DNA from: Alkalihalobacillus sp. YIM B00296 | GTDB taxonomy: Bacteria; Bacillota; Bacilli; Bacillales; Fictibacillaceae | Reading direction: 5' to 3' | Assembly: GCF_020179385.1 (NCBI RefSeq) | Contig: NZ_JAIBLJ010000009.1 | Span: 62,001 to 126,000, forward strand | DNA: 64,000 nucleotides | Program-made: the position numbers and the translations under genes | Part shown: one piece after another, positions 9,088 through 17,964 of the stretch | Position numbering within the stretch: the stretch's first letter is position 1 | How the letters are laid out: each line of letters begins with the position of its first letter | The notes under the pieces: generated by a model | Databases searched by the model: none | Seen by the model: only the letters and a program-made list of their open reading frames with translations | What the model was told of the DNA's origin: nothing

Positions 9088-9120
9088 AAAAGGAACAGGC
9101 GTCATCGCCTGCTCCTTTTA
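9088..9120 (-). terminator. terminator after fadM
   Basis: Fourteen-base arms AAAAGGA-A-CAGGCG / CGCCTG-C-TCCTTTT around a TCAT loop, with T-rich sequence on the minus strand (TTTTATTTTTA). Confidence 0.9.
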
Positions 9121-9126
9121 TACGAT

Positions 9127-10044
9127 CTACTTTCCAAATACACCCTTCAGCACGAAAGCTACATTAGCCGGGCGCTCTGCCAGGCGTCGCATGAAGTAGC
9201 CATACCAGTCATTTCCGTAGGGTACGTAAACGCGCATTTTATAACCTTCATCACGCAGCTGCCTTTGTCTGTCGATACGGATTCCAAAAAGCATCTGGAA
9301 CTCGAATTGGTCATACGGAATATTATGCTCTTTCACAAGCTCTTTCGTATATGAGATGATCTCGTCGTCATGTGTAGCGATAGCCGTATAGTTACCATTC
9401 AATAAATGCATTTTGATGATTTTCTTAAAGTTCTCATCTACATCTTTTTTCTCTGGAAAAGCAACAGAAGGGGATTCTTTATAAGCACCCTTCACCAATC
9501 GCAAATTCGGATTAAAGGAATCGAGATCCTGGATGTCCTCAACTGTTCGATACAAATAAGCTTGCAAAACCGTGCCGATATTTTCGAATTCTGATTTCAG
9601 TTCCTTGAATATGTCTATGGTAGCCTGACAGCGTGCTTCGTCCTCCATATCAATAGTAACGAAGACATCATTCTTATCTGCTGCTTCCATGATACGTTTC
9701 ATATTTCCTAATACTAATTCCCGGCCGATATCCAGCCCCATAGAAGTCAATTTCAATGAAAGCTGAGAGTTCAACTTTTCTTTTGCTATCGATTCGATCG
9801 CTTCAATACAGTGATCGGTCATCACTTTAGCTTCATGCTCATTATCGACAAACTCACCAAGGTGATCGATCGTAACGTAAAGCCCTTCCTCATTCAACTT
9901 TTTAATGGCTTCTATTGAACTTTCTAACGATGCCCCTGCAACAAATCGCCCTGCACCAAAGCGGAGGCCGTATTTCTTCGCCAACTTGGTTGCTACCTTG
10001 TTTTTTGCCATGAATAAAAAGAAATTTTTCAGAATCTTTTCCAT
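9127..10044 (-). CDS. fadM: proline dehydrogenase (FadM/YusM)
   Basis: A 305-residue FAD-dependent proline dehydrogenase (TIM barrel) that oxidises proline to pyrroline-5-carboxylate. Family motifs include YVTIDHLGEFV, LVKGAYKE (about residues 184-191) and the substrate-binding YMRRLAERPANVAF near the C-terminus. B. subtilis has a homologous gene (yusM/fadM) at the same place downstream of the fad genes. It has its own terminator and an A/T-rich upstream region, so it is probably a single-gene transcript. No pyrroline-5-carboxylate dehydrogenase is in the window. Confidence 0.93.
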   Translation of the reverse strand: MEKILKNFFLFMAKNKVATKLAKKYGLRFGAGRFVAGASLESSIEAIKKLNEEGLYVTIDHLGEFVDNEHEAKVMTDHCIEAIESIAKEKLNSQLSLKLTSMGLDIGRELVLGNMKRIMEAADKNDVFVTIDMEDEARCQATIDIFKELKSEFENIGTVLQAYLYRTVEDIQDLDSFNPNLRLVKGAYKESPSVAFPEKKDVDENFKKIIKMHLLNGNYTAIATHDDEIISYTKELVKEHNIPYDQFEFQMLFGIRIDRQRQLRDEGYKMRVYVPYGNDWYGYFMRRLAERPANVAFVLKGVFGK

Positions 10045-10191
10045 AAAAAACCCCCCTATACTAAAAACAAATACAAAGATTATTAGACTGTATGTGAACG
10101 AAAACTAACTTTCTTAAACTCCAACAGTATTTTAACATTTTTTCGACAACATTTTTACTTTTTTCAAAATTTAATTTTTTCTACTTTAAAA

Positions 10192-10225
10192 TTGTAATCA
10201 TTCTTGTTAAAGTGTAAAATTACAC
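10192..10225 (+). promoter_or_regulatory. promoter with overlapping palindrome upstream of the XRE regulator
   Basis: -35 TTGTAA (10192-10197), 17-base spacer and -10 TAAAAT (10215-10220). The palindrome GTGTAA-AA-TTACAC (10212-10225) covers the -10. The regulator made from this promoter could therefore repress itself; that is inference. Confidence 0.65.
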
Positions 10226-10250
10226 AAAAGCATTTAAGGGGTAATTCGTT

Positions 10251-10703
10251 ATGAATATGGATCAGATGATTGAAATTGTTTCCTCGAAATTGAAATTAAT
10301 TCGAATCGAATATGGGTACACCCAGGATAAAATGGCGTCCACATTGGGAATCTCTAAGAAAACGCTATTACAGGTCGAAAAGCAAAGAACGCAAGCGAAC
10401 TGGACGACTGTAGCAGCAGTAGCTGCATTGTTCCGTGATAGTGAAATATTGAAAACCGCATTAGGCGGGGATCCAGTTGAACTTGTTGAAATTCTGGCGC
10501 ACGAGGAAATTGAACGACCAAAAGAACAAACGTTAGGCGGAAAGGTATGGTGGAAGGATATGAAAAATGAGAACGGGTTCCGCCTTCAACAGAATTTGAT
10601 CAGCAAGCATTATAGAATTCTGGACGATGATAATCACCGCTGGTACAGTTCGTTTGATATAGAGGAGGCTTACGAACGTTTGAATGAATTAGTAAAGTCT
10701 TGA
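10251..10703 (+). CDS. XRE-family transcriptional regulator
   Basis: A 150-residue protein with an N-terminal Cro/C1 helix-turn-helix (about residues 8-62, core GYTQDKMASTLGISKKTLLQ) and a C-terminal domain of about 80 residues rich in Trp and Lys (VWWKDMKNENGFRLQQ). I do not recognise the C-terminal domain. The ribosome site AAGGGGT precedes ATG 10251. The stop overlaps a short open frame before the coat-F gene. Its targets are unknown; autoregulation is suggested by the palindrome over its own -10. Confidence 0.82.
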   Translation: MNMDQMIEIVSSKLKLIRIEYGYTQDKMASTLGISKKTLLQVEKQRTQANWTTVAAVAALFRDSEILKTALGGDPVELVEILAHEEIERPKEQTLGGKVWWKDMKNENGFRLQQNLISKHYRILDDDNHRWYSSFDIEEAYERLNELVKS

Positions 10704-10783
10704 TGCTTCCTAGTTTGTATAACATTCAGACATTGTGGAAACCTAACCTCGATATTAGGAAAATGTTAAGAGGAGGGAAGTCC

Positions 10784-11068
10784 GTGCAACAACAACCACA
10801 ACAATCACCTCAAAATCAACAGGGCATTTTGCCTCAACCTCCGGATGTCATGACTGGAAAGGATCAGCTATATGTTACAGACATGATGGACTGGAACCTG
10901 CTTGCAGCAAAAAAGTGCAGCTTCTTTGCAAAACAGTGCAAGGATCAACAAGTGAAAGCAGCAATCGAACAAGCCGCACAGATGCATACTCGTCACTATG
11001 ATCAACTATTGCAACATCTTCAAAGCCATCTAGGAGATCAAATGCAAAACCAAAACATGTCACAATAA
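10784..11068 (+). CDS. yusN: coat-F-type spore protein, YusN-like
   Basis: A 94-residue protein with a Gln/Pro-rich head followed by DQLYVTDMMDWNLLAAKKCS, characteristic of small coat F family proteins. I choose GTG 10784 because AGGAGG lies 7 bases before it. B. subtilis has yusN immediately after fadM/yusM, so order and sequence agree. It is likely a forespore or coat-associated protein; no enzymatic motif is present. It forms a pair with the next coat-F gene, 12 bases downstream. Confidence 0.8.
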   Translation: MQQQPQQSPQNQQGILPQPPDVMTGKDQLYVTDMMDWNLLAAKKCSFFAKQCKDQQVKAAIEQAAQMHTRHYDQLLQHLQSHLGDQMQNQNMSQ

Positions 11069-11080
11069 GGGGGTTTTAAG

Positions 11081-11404
11081 ATGAAAATTCAAAATCCAGA
11101 AACAAATATACCGAAAACACCAGAAATGAATGATCGGGACTTCATCAATGACGTACTGGCGACAGAAAAATATATGACAGATGCCTATTCGACCGCAATG
11201 AATGAAGCAAGTCATCAAGCACTTTACCAGGATATTTCATCGATTGCGAAAGAAACGCAAGATTGCCAGCGGAATGTATTGAATGTGATGTTCCAAAAGG
11301 GCTGGTATTCATTCGAACAAGCCCAGCCACAAAAACTCCAACAGGCCTACCAACAATTTTCCGGTTATAAGAACCAACTTCCTAACGGAGGAACACTGCA
11401 GTAA
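11081..11404 (+). CDS. spore coat protein F family
   Basis: A 107-residue coat F domain protein. NDRDFINDVLATEKYMTDAYSTAMNEAS is the conserved first helix pair, followed by a four-helix ferritin-like pattern and the C-terminal KGWYSFEQAQPQKLQQAYQQ. The gene follows yusN by 12 bases with a strong AAGGGGG site and ends at a long terminator. The function is structural within the spore coat, inferred from the family. Confidence 0.9.
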   Translation: MKIQNPETNIPKTPEMNDRDFINDVLATEKYMTDAYSTAMNEASHQALYQDISSIAKETQDCQRNVLNVMFQKGWYSFEQAQPQKLQQAYQQFSGYKNQLPNGGTLQ

Positions 11405-11427
11405 ATCTCTTCAACTAGTGGGAATAT

Positions 11428-11475
11428 AAAAAATCGAGTATGAAACCTCTAAAGGGTTTCTACTCGATTTTTATT
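11428..11475 (+). terminator. terminator after the coat-F pair
   Basis: Arms AAAAATCGAGTA / TACTCGATTTTT with an inner GAAACC / GGGTTTC stem, then TTATT. Confidence 0.9.
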
Positions 11476-11637
11476 ATGAGATGCCATTTGGTTTGGTGAA
11501 CTTTTATTTATGGACATCTGTTCCGTTGTTGGATAAAAAGCCTGGATTTTCAATGTCCCTTTTGCAAATAAGGTCTCTGTGTCCTCTAATTACGCAAGAC
11601 ATCGTGTTTTCCAAGCAGGATCCTGTACAGTACTTGT

Positions 11638-11889
11638 TCACTTCTTCTGCTCATTCCGATATTCCTCATTATGTTCCCGAATTTCCTGGATGAGTTCTTT
11701 CATTCCCTCTTTTGCATCAGGATATTGATCGTTCCAATGCTTCACAAGGGGCGGCATCGACTTTGACATATACGTATAGAGCGCCCACATCTGAACCTTT
11801 TCTTTCAATTCATCGTCTGCCTCTCCTAACAACAACTCTGTATATTTGGTAAGCAATCCATCGAACTGTTCCCTAAGTTTCTGATCCAT
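11638..11889 (-). CDS. yusU: YusU family protein (DUF2573)
   Basis: An 83-residue helical protein beginning MDQKLREQFDGLLTKYTELL and containing the conserved WALYTYMSKSMPPLVKHWN. This resembles B. subtilis YusU, which lies in the same chromosomal region. I place the start at ATG 11889. A TTG at 11895 is closer to the ideal spacing from GGAGG and cannot be excluded. The function is unknown. Confidence 0.78.
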   Translation of the reverse strand: MDQKLREQFDGLLTKYTELLLGEADDELKEKVQMWALYTYMSKSMPPLVKHWNDQYPDAKEGMKELIQEIREHNEEYRNEQKK

Positions 11890-11954
11890 AATCAAATCAC
11901 CGCCCTCCATGTTTGTTGCCATTCTATCATAGGAAACCTTTTTATAAAAACAGC

Positions 11955-12605
11955 TCAAGCTTCGAACCATTTATTCTTCATCGCTACGATCGCAGCCTGG
12001 GTACGATCATGTAATCCTAACTTTCCGAGGATATTGCTGACATGGGTTTTAACTGTCTTTTCTGTAATGAAAAGCTCGCTGGATATTTCCTTATTGTTCC
12101 GTCCAAGGGTGATCTGCCGGAGGACATCTTTTTCTCTGGCAGTCAATTGGTTGAAGCTTCGTTCTGCTTCTGTCGTTTTTGTGCCATTCGAAACATGGCT
12201 CAACAGTTGAGAGGTAGCTGTCGGGTGGAGGTGGGTTTGACCTGAATAAACAGCTTTGATTGATTTGACCAGTTCATCAGGCTCGATATCTTTCAATTGA
12301 TAACCATCGGCTCCTGCCTGCAATGCAGGGACGACATGATCCTGGTCTGAAAAACTGGTAAGAACGATAATTTTCAAATCGGGATGTTCGCTTTTTATCT
12401 GTTTTGTGGCCTCGATTCCATCCATGACAGGCATAGTCAAATCCATCAACACAACGTCAGGCTGTAAAGCTCTTACTTGTTGGATCGCTTCCTCCCCATT
12501 CGAGGCTTCCCCGACCAGGTCAATATCAGTCTGGGTGCCGAGAAAGAACCTGAGCCCTTTTAACACCATTAGATGGTCGTCCACTAACAATACTTTAATC
12601 CCCAT
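11955..12605 (-). CDS. NarL/LuxR-family response regulator
   Basis: A 216-residue regulator with an N-terminal receiver domain (acidic pair Asp9-Asp10, phospho-acceptor Asp55 in VVLMDLTMPV, Lys105-region LKD) and a C-terminal LuxR-type helix-turn-helix at about residues 148-208 (LTAREKDVLRQITLGRNNKE and ITEKTVKTHVSNILGKLGL). It overlaps the upstream histidine kinase by 11 bases, so the two form a translationally coupled two-component system. The target genes are not evident. Confidence 0.94.
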   Translation of the reverse strand: MGIKVLLVDDHLMVLKGLRFFLGTQTDIDLVGEASNGEEAIQQVRALQPDVVLMDLTMPVMDGIEATKQIKSEHPDLKIIVLTSFSDQDHVVPALQAGADGYQLKDIEPDELVKSIKAVYSGQTHLHPTATSQLLSHVSNGTKTTEAERSFNQLTAREKDVLRQITLGRNNKEISSELFITEKTVKTHVSNILGKLGLHDRTQAAIVAMKNKWFEA

Positions 12606-14193
12606 TGAAACTCCCTCTTTCCTGCTTGATCTGAAATCTTACTTCAACTGTCGTCCCTGTACCTGGTTCACTTTCGAGTTTCATCTGGCCACCCATGATT
12701 TCAGTACGTTCTTTCATACTCGAAAGACCGAACGACCAATTATTTTCCCGAATGGTGAAGCCACATCCCTCGTCCTGGACGCGCAAGATGATTTCATCTT
12801 TTTTTCGGCTTAAGAACAGATGGACCTCATTTACCCGTGAATGCTTATGGACATTATTCAATGCTTCTTGGCCGACACGCCACAACGTTTCTTCAACCAT
12901 TCTAGGAATATTCCCTACTCCTTCAATCTGTTCGGTGACATTCAACCCTAAAGATTCACCATATTTTTTCAGGGATACGATGACCCCTTCTTCCAATCCT
13001 GCAGGCTTTAATTGCCAGATCATCGCTCTCATTTCACCGACGACCTCTTGGGATAAAGTCTGCATTTCACTTAACGATTCAACAATCATTTCATTTTTTG
13101 GCAATCGTTTCACGTATTCCTTGAGCCCCCGTGCAGTCAAGCTCAACGAAAACAGTTTTTGGTTCACAGAGTCATGTAGATCCCGTGCTAAACGGTTCCT
13201 TTCCTCAATTAATGCAAGTTCTCTGCTTCTCTCGAACAGGCGCGCTTTTTCCAAAACAAGTGCCAAATGATCACCTAACGCCCTGAGCACATCTTCATCA
13301 ATATCGTCTGAGTTATCCGTTTCTAGATTTCCAATCAGACAACCGATCCACTCTTCTCCGATCAATAAAGGAATAATGAAAGGCTTGCCAATGGATAATC
13401 CATAGTCCTTCAATTCTTGGTATATTTTATGATTGTGAAGGGTGTCTTCTAACTCCTCATTAGGAGATATCGGATATCGCTTATGTATTTTTTGTGACGT
13501 GCCTTGAAAATAGGTCGACCGTAAAGCAAGGACATTTTCCTCTTTTATGAACAAAGCCAGTGAATCCAGATCAAATAAGCGCCCGAAATGTTCGACCGCA
13601 CATTGAGGCAGGTGATGGATATCATCCATTTTCCAAATAGCGCGGCTGAATTCATCCAGCTTCGCATATTGTTCTGCTTTTTTCTGTTGGGCTTCAAATA
13701 ATTTTGTCCGCTTGATCGCTGTTCCAATCTGGAAGGAGACTGATTGCAGCAGGTCCAATTCATCTTCCGTAAATTCGTTTTTTCCAGGTTCCGCCACATT
13801 CAACAGGCCGAATTTTTCTCCACCAGCAATAAGAGGGACTGTCGCATGATGAGTAATCCCCTTCGTATCACCATAATCAAACTCGATCGCATCTTCAATC
13901 CGCTTGCAATTGATGATGTTGACCGCCTTTTGCAAACGGCCATCCCATATCTTATCCAAACACCAGCAACCACCCTGGCACATCGGCTTCTTTTCATCCC
14001 GAGATAAAGCTGGAGGCAGCTTCACATCCGCAACGAATGTATAGTTAGGTTCTTCATTGGTCAAAAAAATCCAGCCAGTGGACAACCCTGTCACTTCCAG
14101 CAGCTTTTCCAACACAGACTGGAGCATCTCTTTCAAATCATTTGATTGATTCAACGTCTCGGCAATCACTTTCAATGTATGGACTCTCGACAT
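12595..14193 (-). CDS. GAF-domain sensor histidine kinase (NarX/DegS type)
   Basis: A 532-residue cytoplasmic kinase without membrane segments. The first GAF domain (about 15-165) carries four cysteines, Cys72, Cys76 and Cys78 in MCQGGCWC and Cys96 in NIINC. A second GAF-like domain spans about 185-320. The HisKA_3 box has His340 in RLARDLHDSVNQKLFSL, and the ATPase domain ends with DEGCGF and SFGLSSMKERTEIMGG. The cysteine set suggests a metal, Fe-S or redox sensor, which is inference. It phosphorylates the regulator encoded immediately downstream. Confidence 0.93.
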   Translation of the reverse strand: MSRVHTLKVIAETLNQSNDLKEMLQSVLEKLLEVTGLSTGWIFLTNEEPNYTFVADVKLPPALSRDEKKPMCQGGCWCLDKIWDGRLQKAVNIINCKRIEDAIEFDYGDTKGITHHATVPLIAGGEKFGLLNVAEPGKNEFTEDELDLLQSVSFQIGTAIKRTKLFEAQQKKAEQYAKLDEFSRAIWKMDDIHHLPQCAVEHFGRLFDLDSLALFIKEENVLALRSTYFQGTSQKIHKRYPISPNEELEDTLHNHKIYQELKDYGLSIGKPFIIPLLIGEEWIGCLIGNLETDNSDDIDEDVLRALGDHLALVLEKARLFERSRELALIEERNRLARDLHDSVNQKLFSLSLTARGLKEYVKRLPKNEMIVESLSEMQTLSQEVVGEMRAMIWQLKPAGLEEGVIVSLKKYGESLGLNVTEQIEGVGNIPRMVEETLWRVGQEALNNVHKHSRVNEVHLFLSRKKDEIILRVQDEGCGFTIRENNWSFGLSSMKERTEIMGGQMKLESEPGTGTTVEVRFQIKQERGSFNGD

Positions 14194-14348
14194 GACACCC
14201 TACCCGCTTTCTCTTTATCCGAAAATTTGTACTGGACGATATATGAAAATCCGCCCATCTATGCCCTCACATAAAAAGACGGATCCTTGCTTAAAAGTAG
14301 GTCCAAAAAGCGACGATACATCTATTTGAACGCTCTCTTTATATTCTG

Positions 14349-14903
14349 TTATCGAACATCCTGTTCCTGCTTGACACCAAGTTTTTCTGTCAAATCGACA
14401 AGCAGATCCGCAATCACTTGCAAACGTTCCACTGATTCACGATCGACCAGATCATCATTTTCAGCGTAACATTCAGGGTTAGAAACGTATTGATCAGGCA
14501 ACACGACAGCATATAATCCACGAAGCACTGTTCTCATATTGTTCAATGCGTTTATGCCGCCTTTACTGCCACCTGAGGCTGCCGCAATGGCCGCTGGTTT
14601 ATGTTTGAAGTAAGTACCACCAAGGAAATCCAATGCATTCTTCAAAACGCCGCTCATTCCATTATGATACTCAGGAGATGTGATGAAAAATCCATCTGCC
14701 TCTTGCGCACCTTTATAGAGTTTTTGAAGAGGAGCATTTTCCTCATTCTCTTCATCCCCAGGGAAAAGCGGCAATTTTTCTATCCCAAGGTCATAGTAAG
14801 TCACCATGACACCTTTCTCTTCTAGTAGTTCTTTCACAAGCTTGGCAATGCCGCGAGTCCTCGATTTTTCCATCGGACTCCCATTGATCACTAAGATATT
14901 CAC
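14349..14903 (-). CDS. azr: NADPH-dependent FMN reductase / azoreductase
   Basis: A 184-residue flavodoxin-fold reductase. The FMN phosphate loop is NGSPMEKSRT, and the family signature SPEYHNGMSGVLKNALDFL (about residues 78-96) and GSKGGINALNNMRTVLRG are intact. It resembles B. subtilis YhdA/Azr, which reduces azo and nitro compounds and quinones with NADPH. I choose GTG 14903, since the longer GTG start sits on the AAGGTG site. It is a single gene. Confidence 0.88.
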   Translation of the reverse strand: MNILVINGSPMEKSRTRGIAKLVKELLEEKGVMVTYYDLGIEKLPLFPGDEENEENAPLQKLYKGAQEADGFFITSPEYHNGMSGVLKNALDFLGGTYFKHKPAAIAAASGGSKGGINALNNMRTVLRGLYAVVLPDQYVSNPECYAENDDLVDRESVERLQVIADLLVDLTEKLGVKQEQDVR

Positions 14904-15041
14904 AAAAGACCACACCTTTTTATATTATTTATCATCAGTTTAAACAAAATGGCATGTTTCCTCATCCGTTTATGGATTGAATTATCACTCATCAAATAGT
15001 TGTAAGAATCTCTACGATTCCTGAGACTAAAGTTGTAGAGA

Positions 15042-16124
15042 TCAGACAACACCCGACATTAATGCGAAGTAGAATAAGGCAGAGGTAATCAGACCAAGTC
15101 CTACACTGATGACAACTGGAAGCTGTTTGATAAGACTGAACAAGGTCACCCCTACCATAACGATTCCTCCTGCGCCCCACAACAACGTTTCATTAGTGAC
15201 CATAAAGGAAATCACTGATTGAGGATCAATCTTTCCGTTAAAAAAATACAAGAATAAAGGTGAAGGCGGCTCTTGCTGAATCGTCCGCCACACTTCATGT
15301 GGAGGAACCTGCTGAGACAAAAATGCCGTGACCGAAAACACAACAAGCACAAGGATCGTTTCACCTTGAAGCGACCGTTTTACATGCTTATTTCCATTCC
15401 GTTGAATCGACTTTTTCAAATAAAAGCCATGGATACACGCATATAGAAGAACCGGGATCAACAACAGATGCTTGATCACAAGAGCTTGACCGTATGGCAA
15501 GACCCAGGAATCCACATATTGTGGTGCTACGATTTCATTGATCAACAGACCGCCGCCGGTCAATATGAGAACAGCGCCGATTGAAAATGGTGTGTACCAA
15601 TTCAAGAACGGAATCCAATGCGAATCACGGGCAGAACCCCATGACACGTATAAAAGGATACCGATCCACCCTGCTATCGCGATCACATGAAAGAAGTGTG
15701 CGAGAAACCCGACTACAGGGTAGAGGGATGCAGGATGACTGGCAAACGAGAACGAACTGATCAAAATGACACTTAAAAACAAACCAAGTCGGGCATAAAA
15801 CGTTGTATTCTTCAAATCATTCTTATAGACAAGCAAAAACAATACGCCAGCAATCAAAAGGTTTGCAAACCATGCTTTTCCGACGCTGAAGTTGAACAAC
15901 ACGGAGGTAAATGTCTCCCAATAACCGATGCTTTTAGAAAGATACTGGATGATTTGCAGAAGCTGGACGAACATAAGAATCGGAATGGAGACGATGATCC
16001 ATAACAGCAGTTCTTTTGGAACCACCACTTTCGGTTTGTGTTTTTCCGGGATTGACTGAAGCGATAAACCACCTAAAAGCAAAGAGAATGCTAAATACAA
16101 GATTCCTTTGAAAAAGATGATCAT
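15042..16124 (-). CDS. copD: copper resistance protein CopD
   Basis: A membrane protein of about 360 residues with eight or more predicted helices and a C-terminal CopD domain (HFFHVIAIAGWIGILLYVSWG, then VIKHLLLIPVLLYACIHGFY). The His-rich helices are expected to move copper across the membrane. The start is set at ATG 16124, which overlaps the copC stop as ATGA and has AGAAGG 7 bases upstream. In B. subtilis the CopC and CopD domains are fused in YcnJ, a copper importer; here they are separate but coupled. Confidence 0.9.
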   Translation of the reverse strand: MIIFFKGILYLAFSLLLGGLSLQSIPEKHKPKVVVPKELLLWIIVSIPILMFVQLLQIIQYLSKSIGYWETFTSVLFNFSVGKAWFANLLIAGVLFLLVYKNDLKNTTFYARLGLFLSVILISSFSFASHPASLYPVVGFLAHFFHVIAIAGWIGILLYVSWGSARDSHWIPFLNWYTPFSIGAVLILTGGGLLINEIVAPQYVDSWVLPYGQALVIKHLLLIPVLLYACIHGFYLKKSIQRNGNKHVKRSLQGETILVLVVFSVTAFLSQQVPPHEVWRTIQQEPPSPLFLYFFNGKIDPQSVISFMVTNETLLWGAGGIVMVGVTLFSLIKQLPVVISVGLGLITSALFYFALMSGVV

Positions 16125-16711
16125 TCTCCAGCCTTCTTCCTTAGTAGCCACCATATCAGGCCTATTCCCGCAAGAACAGCAATCGAAGCGATTCCGATGA
16201 TGACTGGGGATAATCCATTTTCTACTTCACCCTTGTTCTTTTCCCCTGTTGCTGAATCATCGGCTTTGTCAGGCTGTTGTTCGGCTTGTTCCTTATCTGT
16301 ATCTTGATCTTCTTCAGGGTCACCCGCTTCTTTTTCAGATTCTTCTGGCTCTCCTGCTTCTACTGAAAATGAAAATTCTCCCTCAACAACGTGGGAGTCC
16401 TCTGAAACGATCTCATATGAAACAGTATACGTTCCGGTTTGCAAAGGTTCAGATAGCTGACCAAGCATGACATCATCCTGGATGTCCGCTGACTCAACTT
16501 CTTTAGAGACTCCATCTTGATCTGTAACCGTGAATGTACTTCCTTCTTTAATTGTTGAATTGAACTTGAAAGTGATGATATCAAGAGAATGCTTTACAAC
16601 TTCTCCGTCCTCAGGCGATGAACTTTGAAGAGAAGAATGTGCATATGAAGATGAAGGATTGCTCATCATTGTCAAAATGATTACAAAACAAATGATCAAA
16701 TATTTGTGCAT
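16121..16711 (-). CDS. copC: copper-binding protein CopC with C-terminal membrane anchor
   Basis: A 196-residue exported protein. The signal peptide ends at SSSYAHSSLQ, so the mature chain begins with the copper-ligand His. The CopC beta-sandwich includes SEDSHVVEGEFSFSVEAG (second His ligand region). It is followed by an acidic Glu/Asp/Gln-rich linker of about 50 residues and one transmembrane helix near 170-190, which anchors the domain outside the cell. It probably hands copper to CopD, encoded in the overlapping next gene. Confidence 0.9.
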   Translation of the reverse strand: MHKYLIICFVIILTMMSNPSSSYAHSSLQSSSPEDGEVVKHSLDIITFKFNSTIKEGSTFTVTDQDGVSKEVESADIQDDVMLGQLSEPLQTGTYTVSYEIVSEDSHVVEGEFSFSVEAGEPEESEKEAGDPEEDQDTDKEQAEQQPDKADDSATGEKNKGEVENGLSPVIIGIASIAVLAGIGLIWWLLRKKAGE

Positions 16712-16778
16712 AAGATGTTCGATCCTTTCTTTTCAATTATCGAATCCATCTTACCACCTGTGCATTCCTGTTTCTACT

Positions 16779-17105
16779 TTATTCACATATCTTTACTATA
16801 TTGAACCGGACCGCAAGTTGGAATCTCTCTTGTACATCCAGGAAAGGGTAGTGGTTACTGTACTGGCATCGTAAAAATGTGGACTCATTCAGTCCTTCAT
16901 GTATTTCTTCAGTGCACTCGATCGGGTATTGGACATCCTGTTCCCAGCATATGACCAATGTTGGAGTTGTGATATCTCCTAATTTGTCCCTCAAATCGAA
17001 ATTCGGAAAATCGAACTCTCCCAAGTAATCCAATCGTTCTGTAGCCATCTTTTTCAAAGCATCGGCTGAAAAATAACGTTCATAATTTTCAGCGGGGAAC
17101 AGTCC
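16779..17105 (-). pseudogene. remnant of an alpha/beta hydrolase (C-terminal part only)
   Basis: The frame encodes about 108 residues resembling the C-terminal third of proline-iminopeptidase-like hydrolases. It has ENYERYFSADALKKMATERL, a strand TPTLVICWEQDVQYPIE with the acid residue, and a SNHYPFLDVQERF segment with the catalytic His. An in-frame TAA lies just upstream and there is no nucleophile elbow (GxSxG), so the N-terminal two thirds are missing. It is likely a decayed gene. Confidence 0.72.
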
Positions 17106-17151
17106 CAAACGGGTTCTATTTTAGAGTACACACAGGGTACAATTCATAAAT

Positions 17152-17193
17152 AAAATCGCAGGTGGATTCACATAGGAAATCACCTGCGATTTT
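17152..17193. terminator. strong bidirectional hairpin
   Basis: Perfect 13-bp arms AAAATCGCAGGTG / CACCTGCGATTTT around a 16-base loop. It could serve a lost plus-strand gene or the region upstream of the hydrolase remnant. Confidence 0.75.
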
Positions 17194-17195
17194 AC

Positions 17196-17571
17196 TTGAT
17201 ATTTAAAGATCTTAGTTTTAAAACCACTCCAAATTCACAATGCAATTCACAGGGTAAGAAATAAATATTGTAGAGGGTGTGAATTCTTCGAGGTTTGCAA
17301 TGTGATTTTGTATGCGAGCGCCAAAGGACACTAGAAAAATATTTAAAATAGGTATGAATCAGAACCAATCATTATTCAAGAAAAAGGCAGGTACGATAAG
17401 TTCTGTTATATGCGTTACCACGTGAAAAACAGGAGATAGTACATAGAAGAGATGGTTCCCCAGGCAAAATTATTAAGTAATATAGGATTAAATCCGCTCT
17501 TTTTCTGGAATTGGGGACAAGATTCCGAAGGTTGATAGGCTTCTTCTTTAACGTGGTCGGAAACCACTCCT
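17196..17571. other. gene-free stretch
   Basis: Two overlapping minus-strand frames of 60-80 codons exist here, but they have no ribosome site, no recognisable domain and stop-rich surroundings. I see no supported gene, repeat or RNA. Confidence 0.5.
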
Positions 17572-17958
17572 TCATAATGAAGTCTTGGAGCTATATGACT
17601 TCGCTTTTTCGATATATTGATAGATCTCCAAGTTAATCCCATGATCTTTCTTTGTCGGATTTTCAAGATGGAACCGCTCTATGGCTTTTTCAATCTCAGG
17701 ATCCTCGTTATTAAAAACAGCTTGTGACTCCGCTAAAAGTTTGGCTAACCTTATAATCTTTGTATTTTCTGGAGGTATCCCCTGGTCGAATCCTGTAATT
17801 AATTTAGAGAGGACTTCGTTTGACTCTTTCCTCATTTTCTTCAATTCCTCATGGCTGAACTGTTCTATTCTTTTCTTTAGCTTTTCTTGTTGTTCAGGCG
17901 TGAAGTAATCCCAAACACCCATACTTTTCACCTCAATTTGTGGAATGTCTTTCCTCAT
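17572..17958 (-). CDS. stand-alone TipAS-like domain protein
   Basis: A 128-residue helical protein with DYFTPEQQEKLKKRIEQFS near residues 17-35 and a pattern of amphipathic helices. This resembles the TipAS antibiotic/effector-binding domain normally found C-terminal to a MerR-type DNA-binding domain. No helix-turn-helix precedes it. It begins 6 bases after the HMA-domain gene on the same strand, so the two are probably co-transcribed. Either it is a genuine single-domain protein or the remaining part of a MerR regulator; I cannot decide. Confidence 0.65.
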   Translation of the reverse strand: MRKDIPQIEVKSMGVWDYFTPEQQEKLKKRIEQFSHEELKKMRKESNEVLSKLITGFDQGIPPENTKIIRLAKLLAESQAVFNNEDPEIEKAIERFHLENPTKKDHGINLEIYQYIEKAKSYSSKTSL

Positions 17959-17964
17959 GTACGA

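Noticed and set aside
17372-17666. Overlapping minus-strand frames downstream of the TipAS gene
   Set aside because: No domain, no ribosome site, and partly out-of-frame reading of the TipAS gene.
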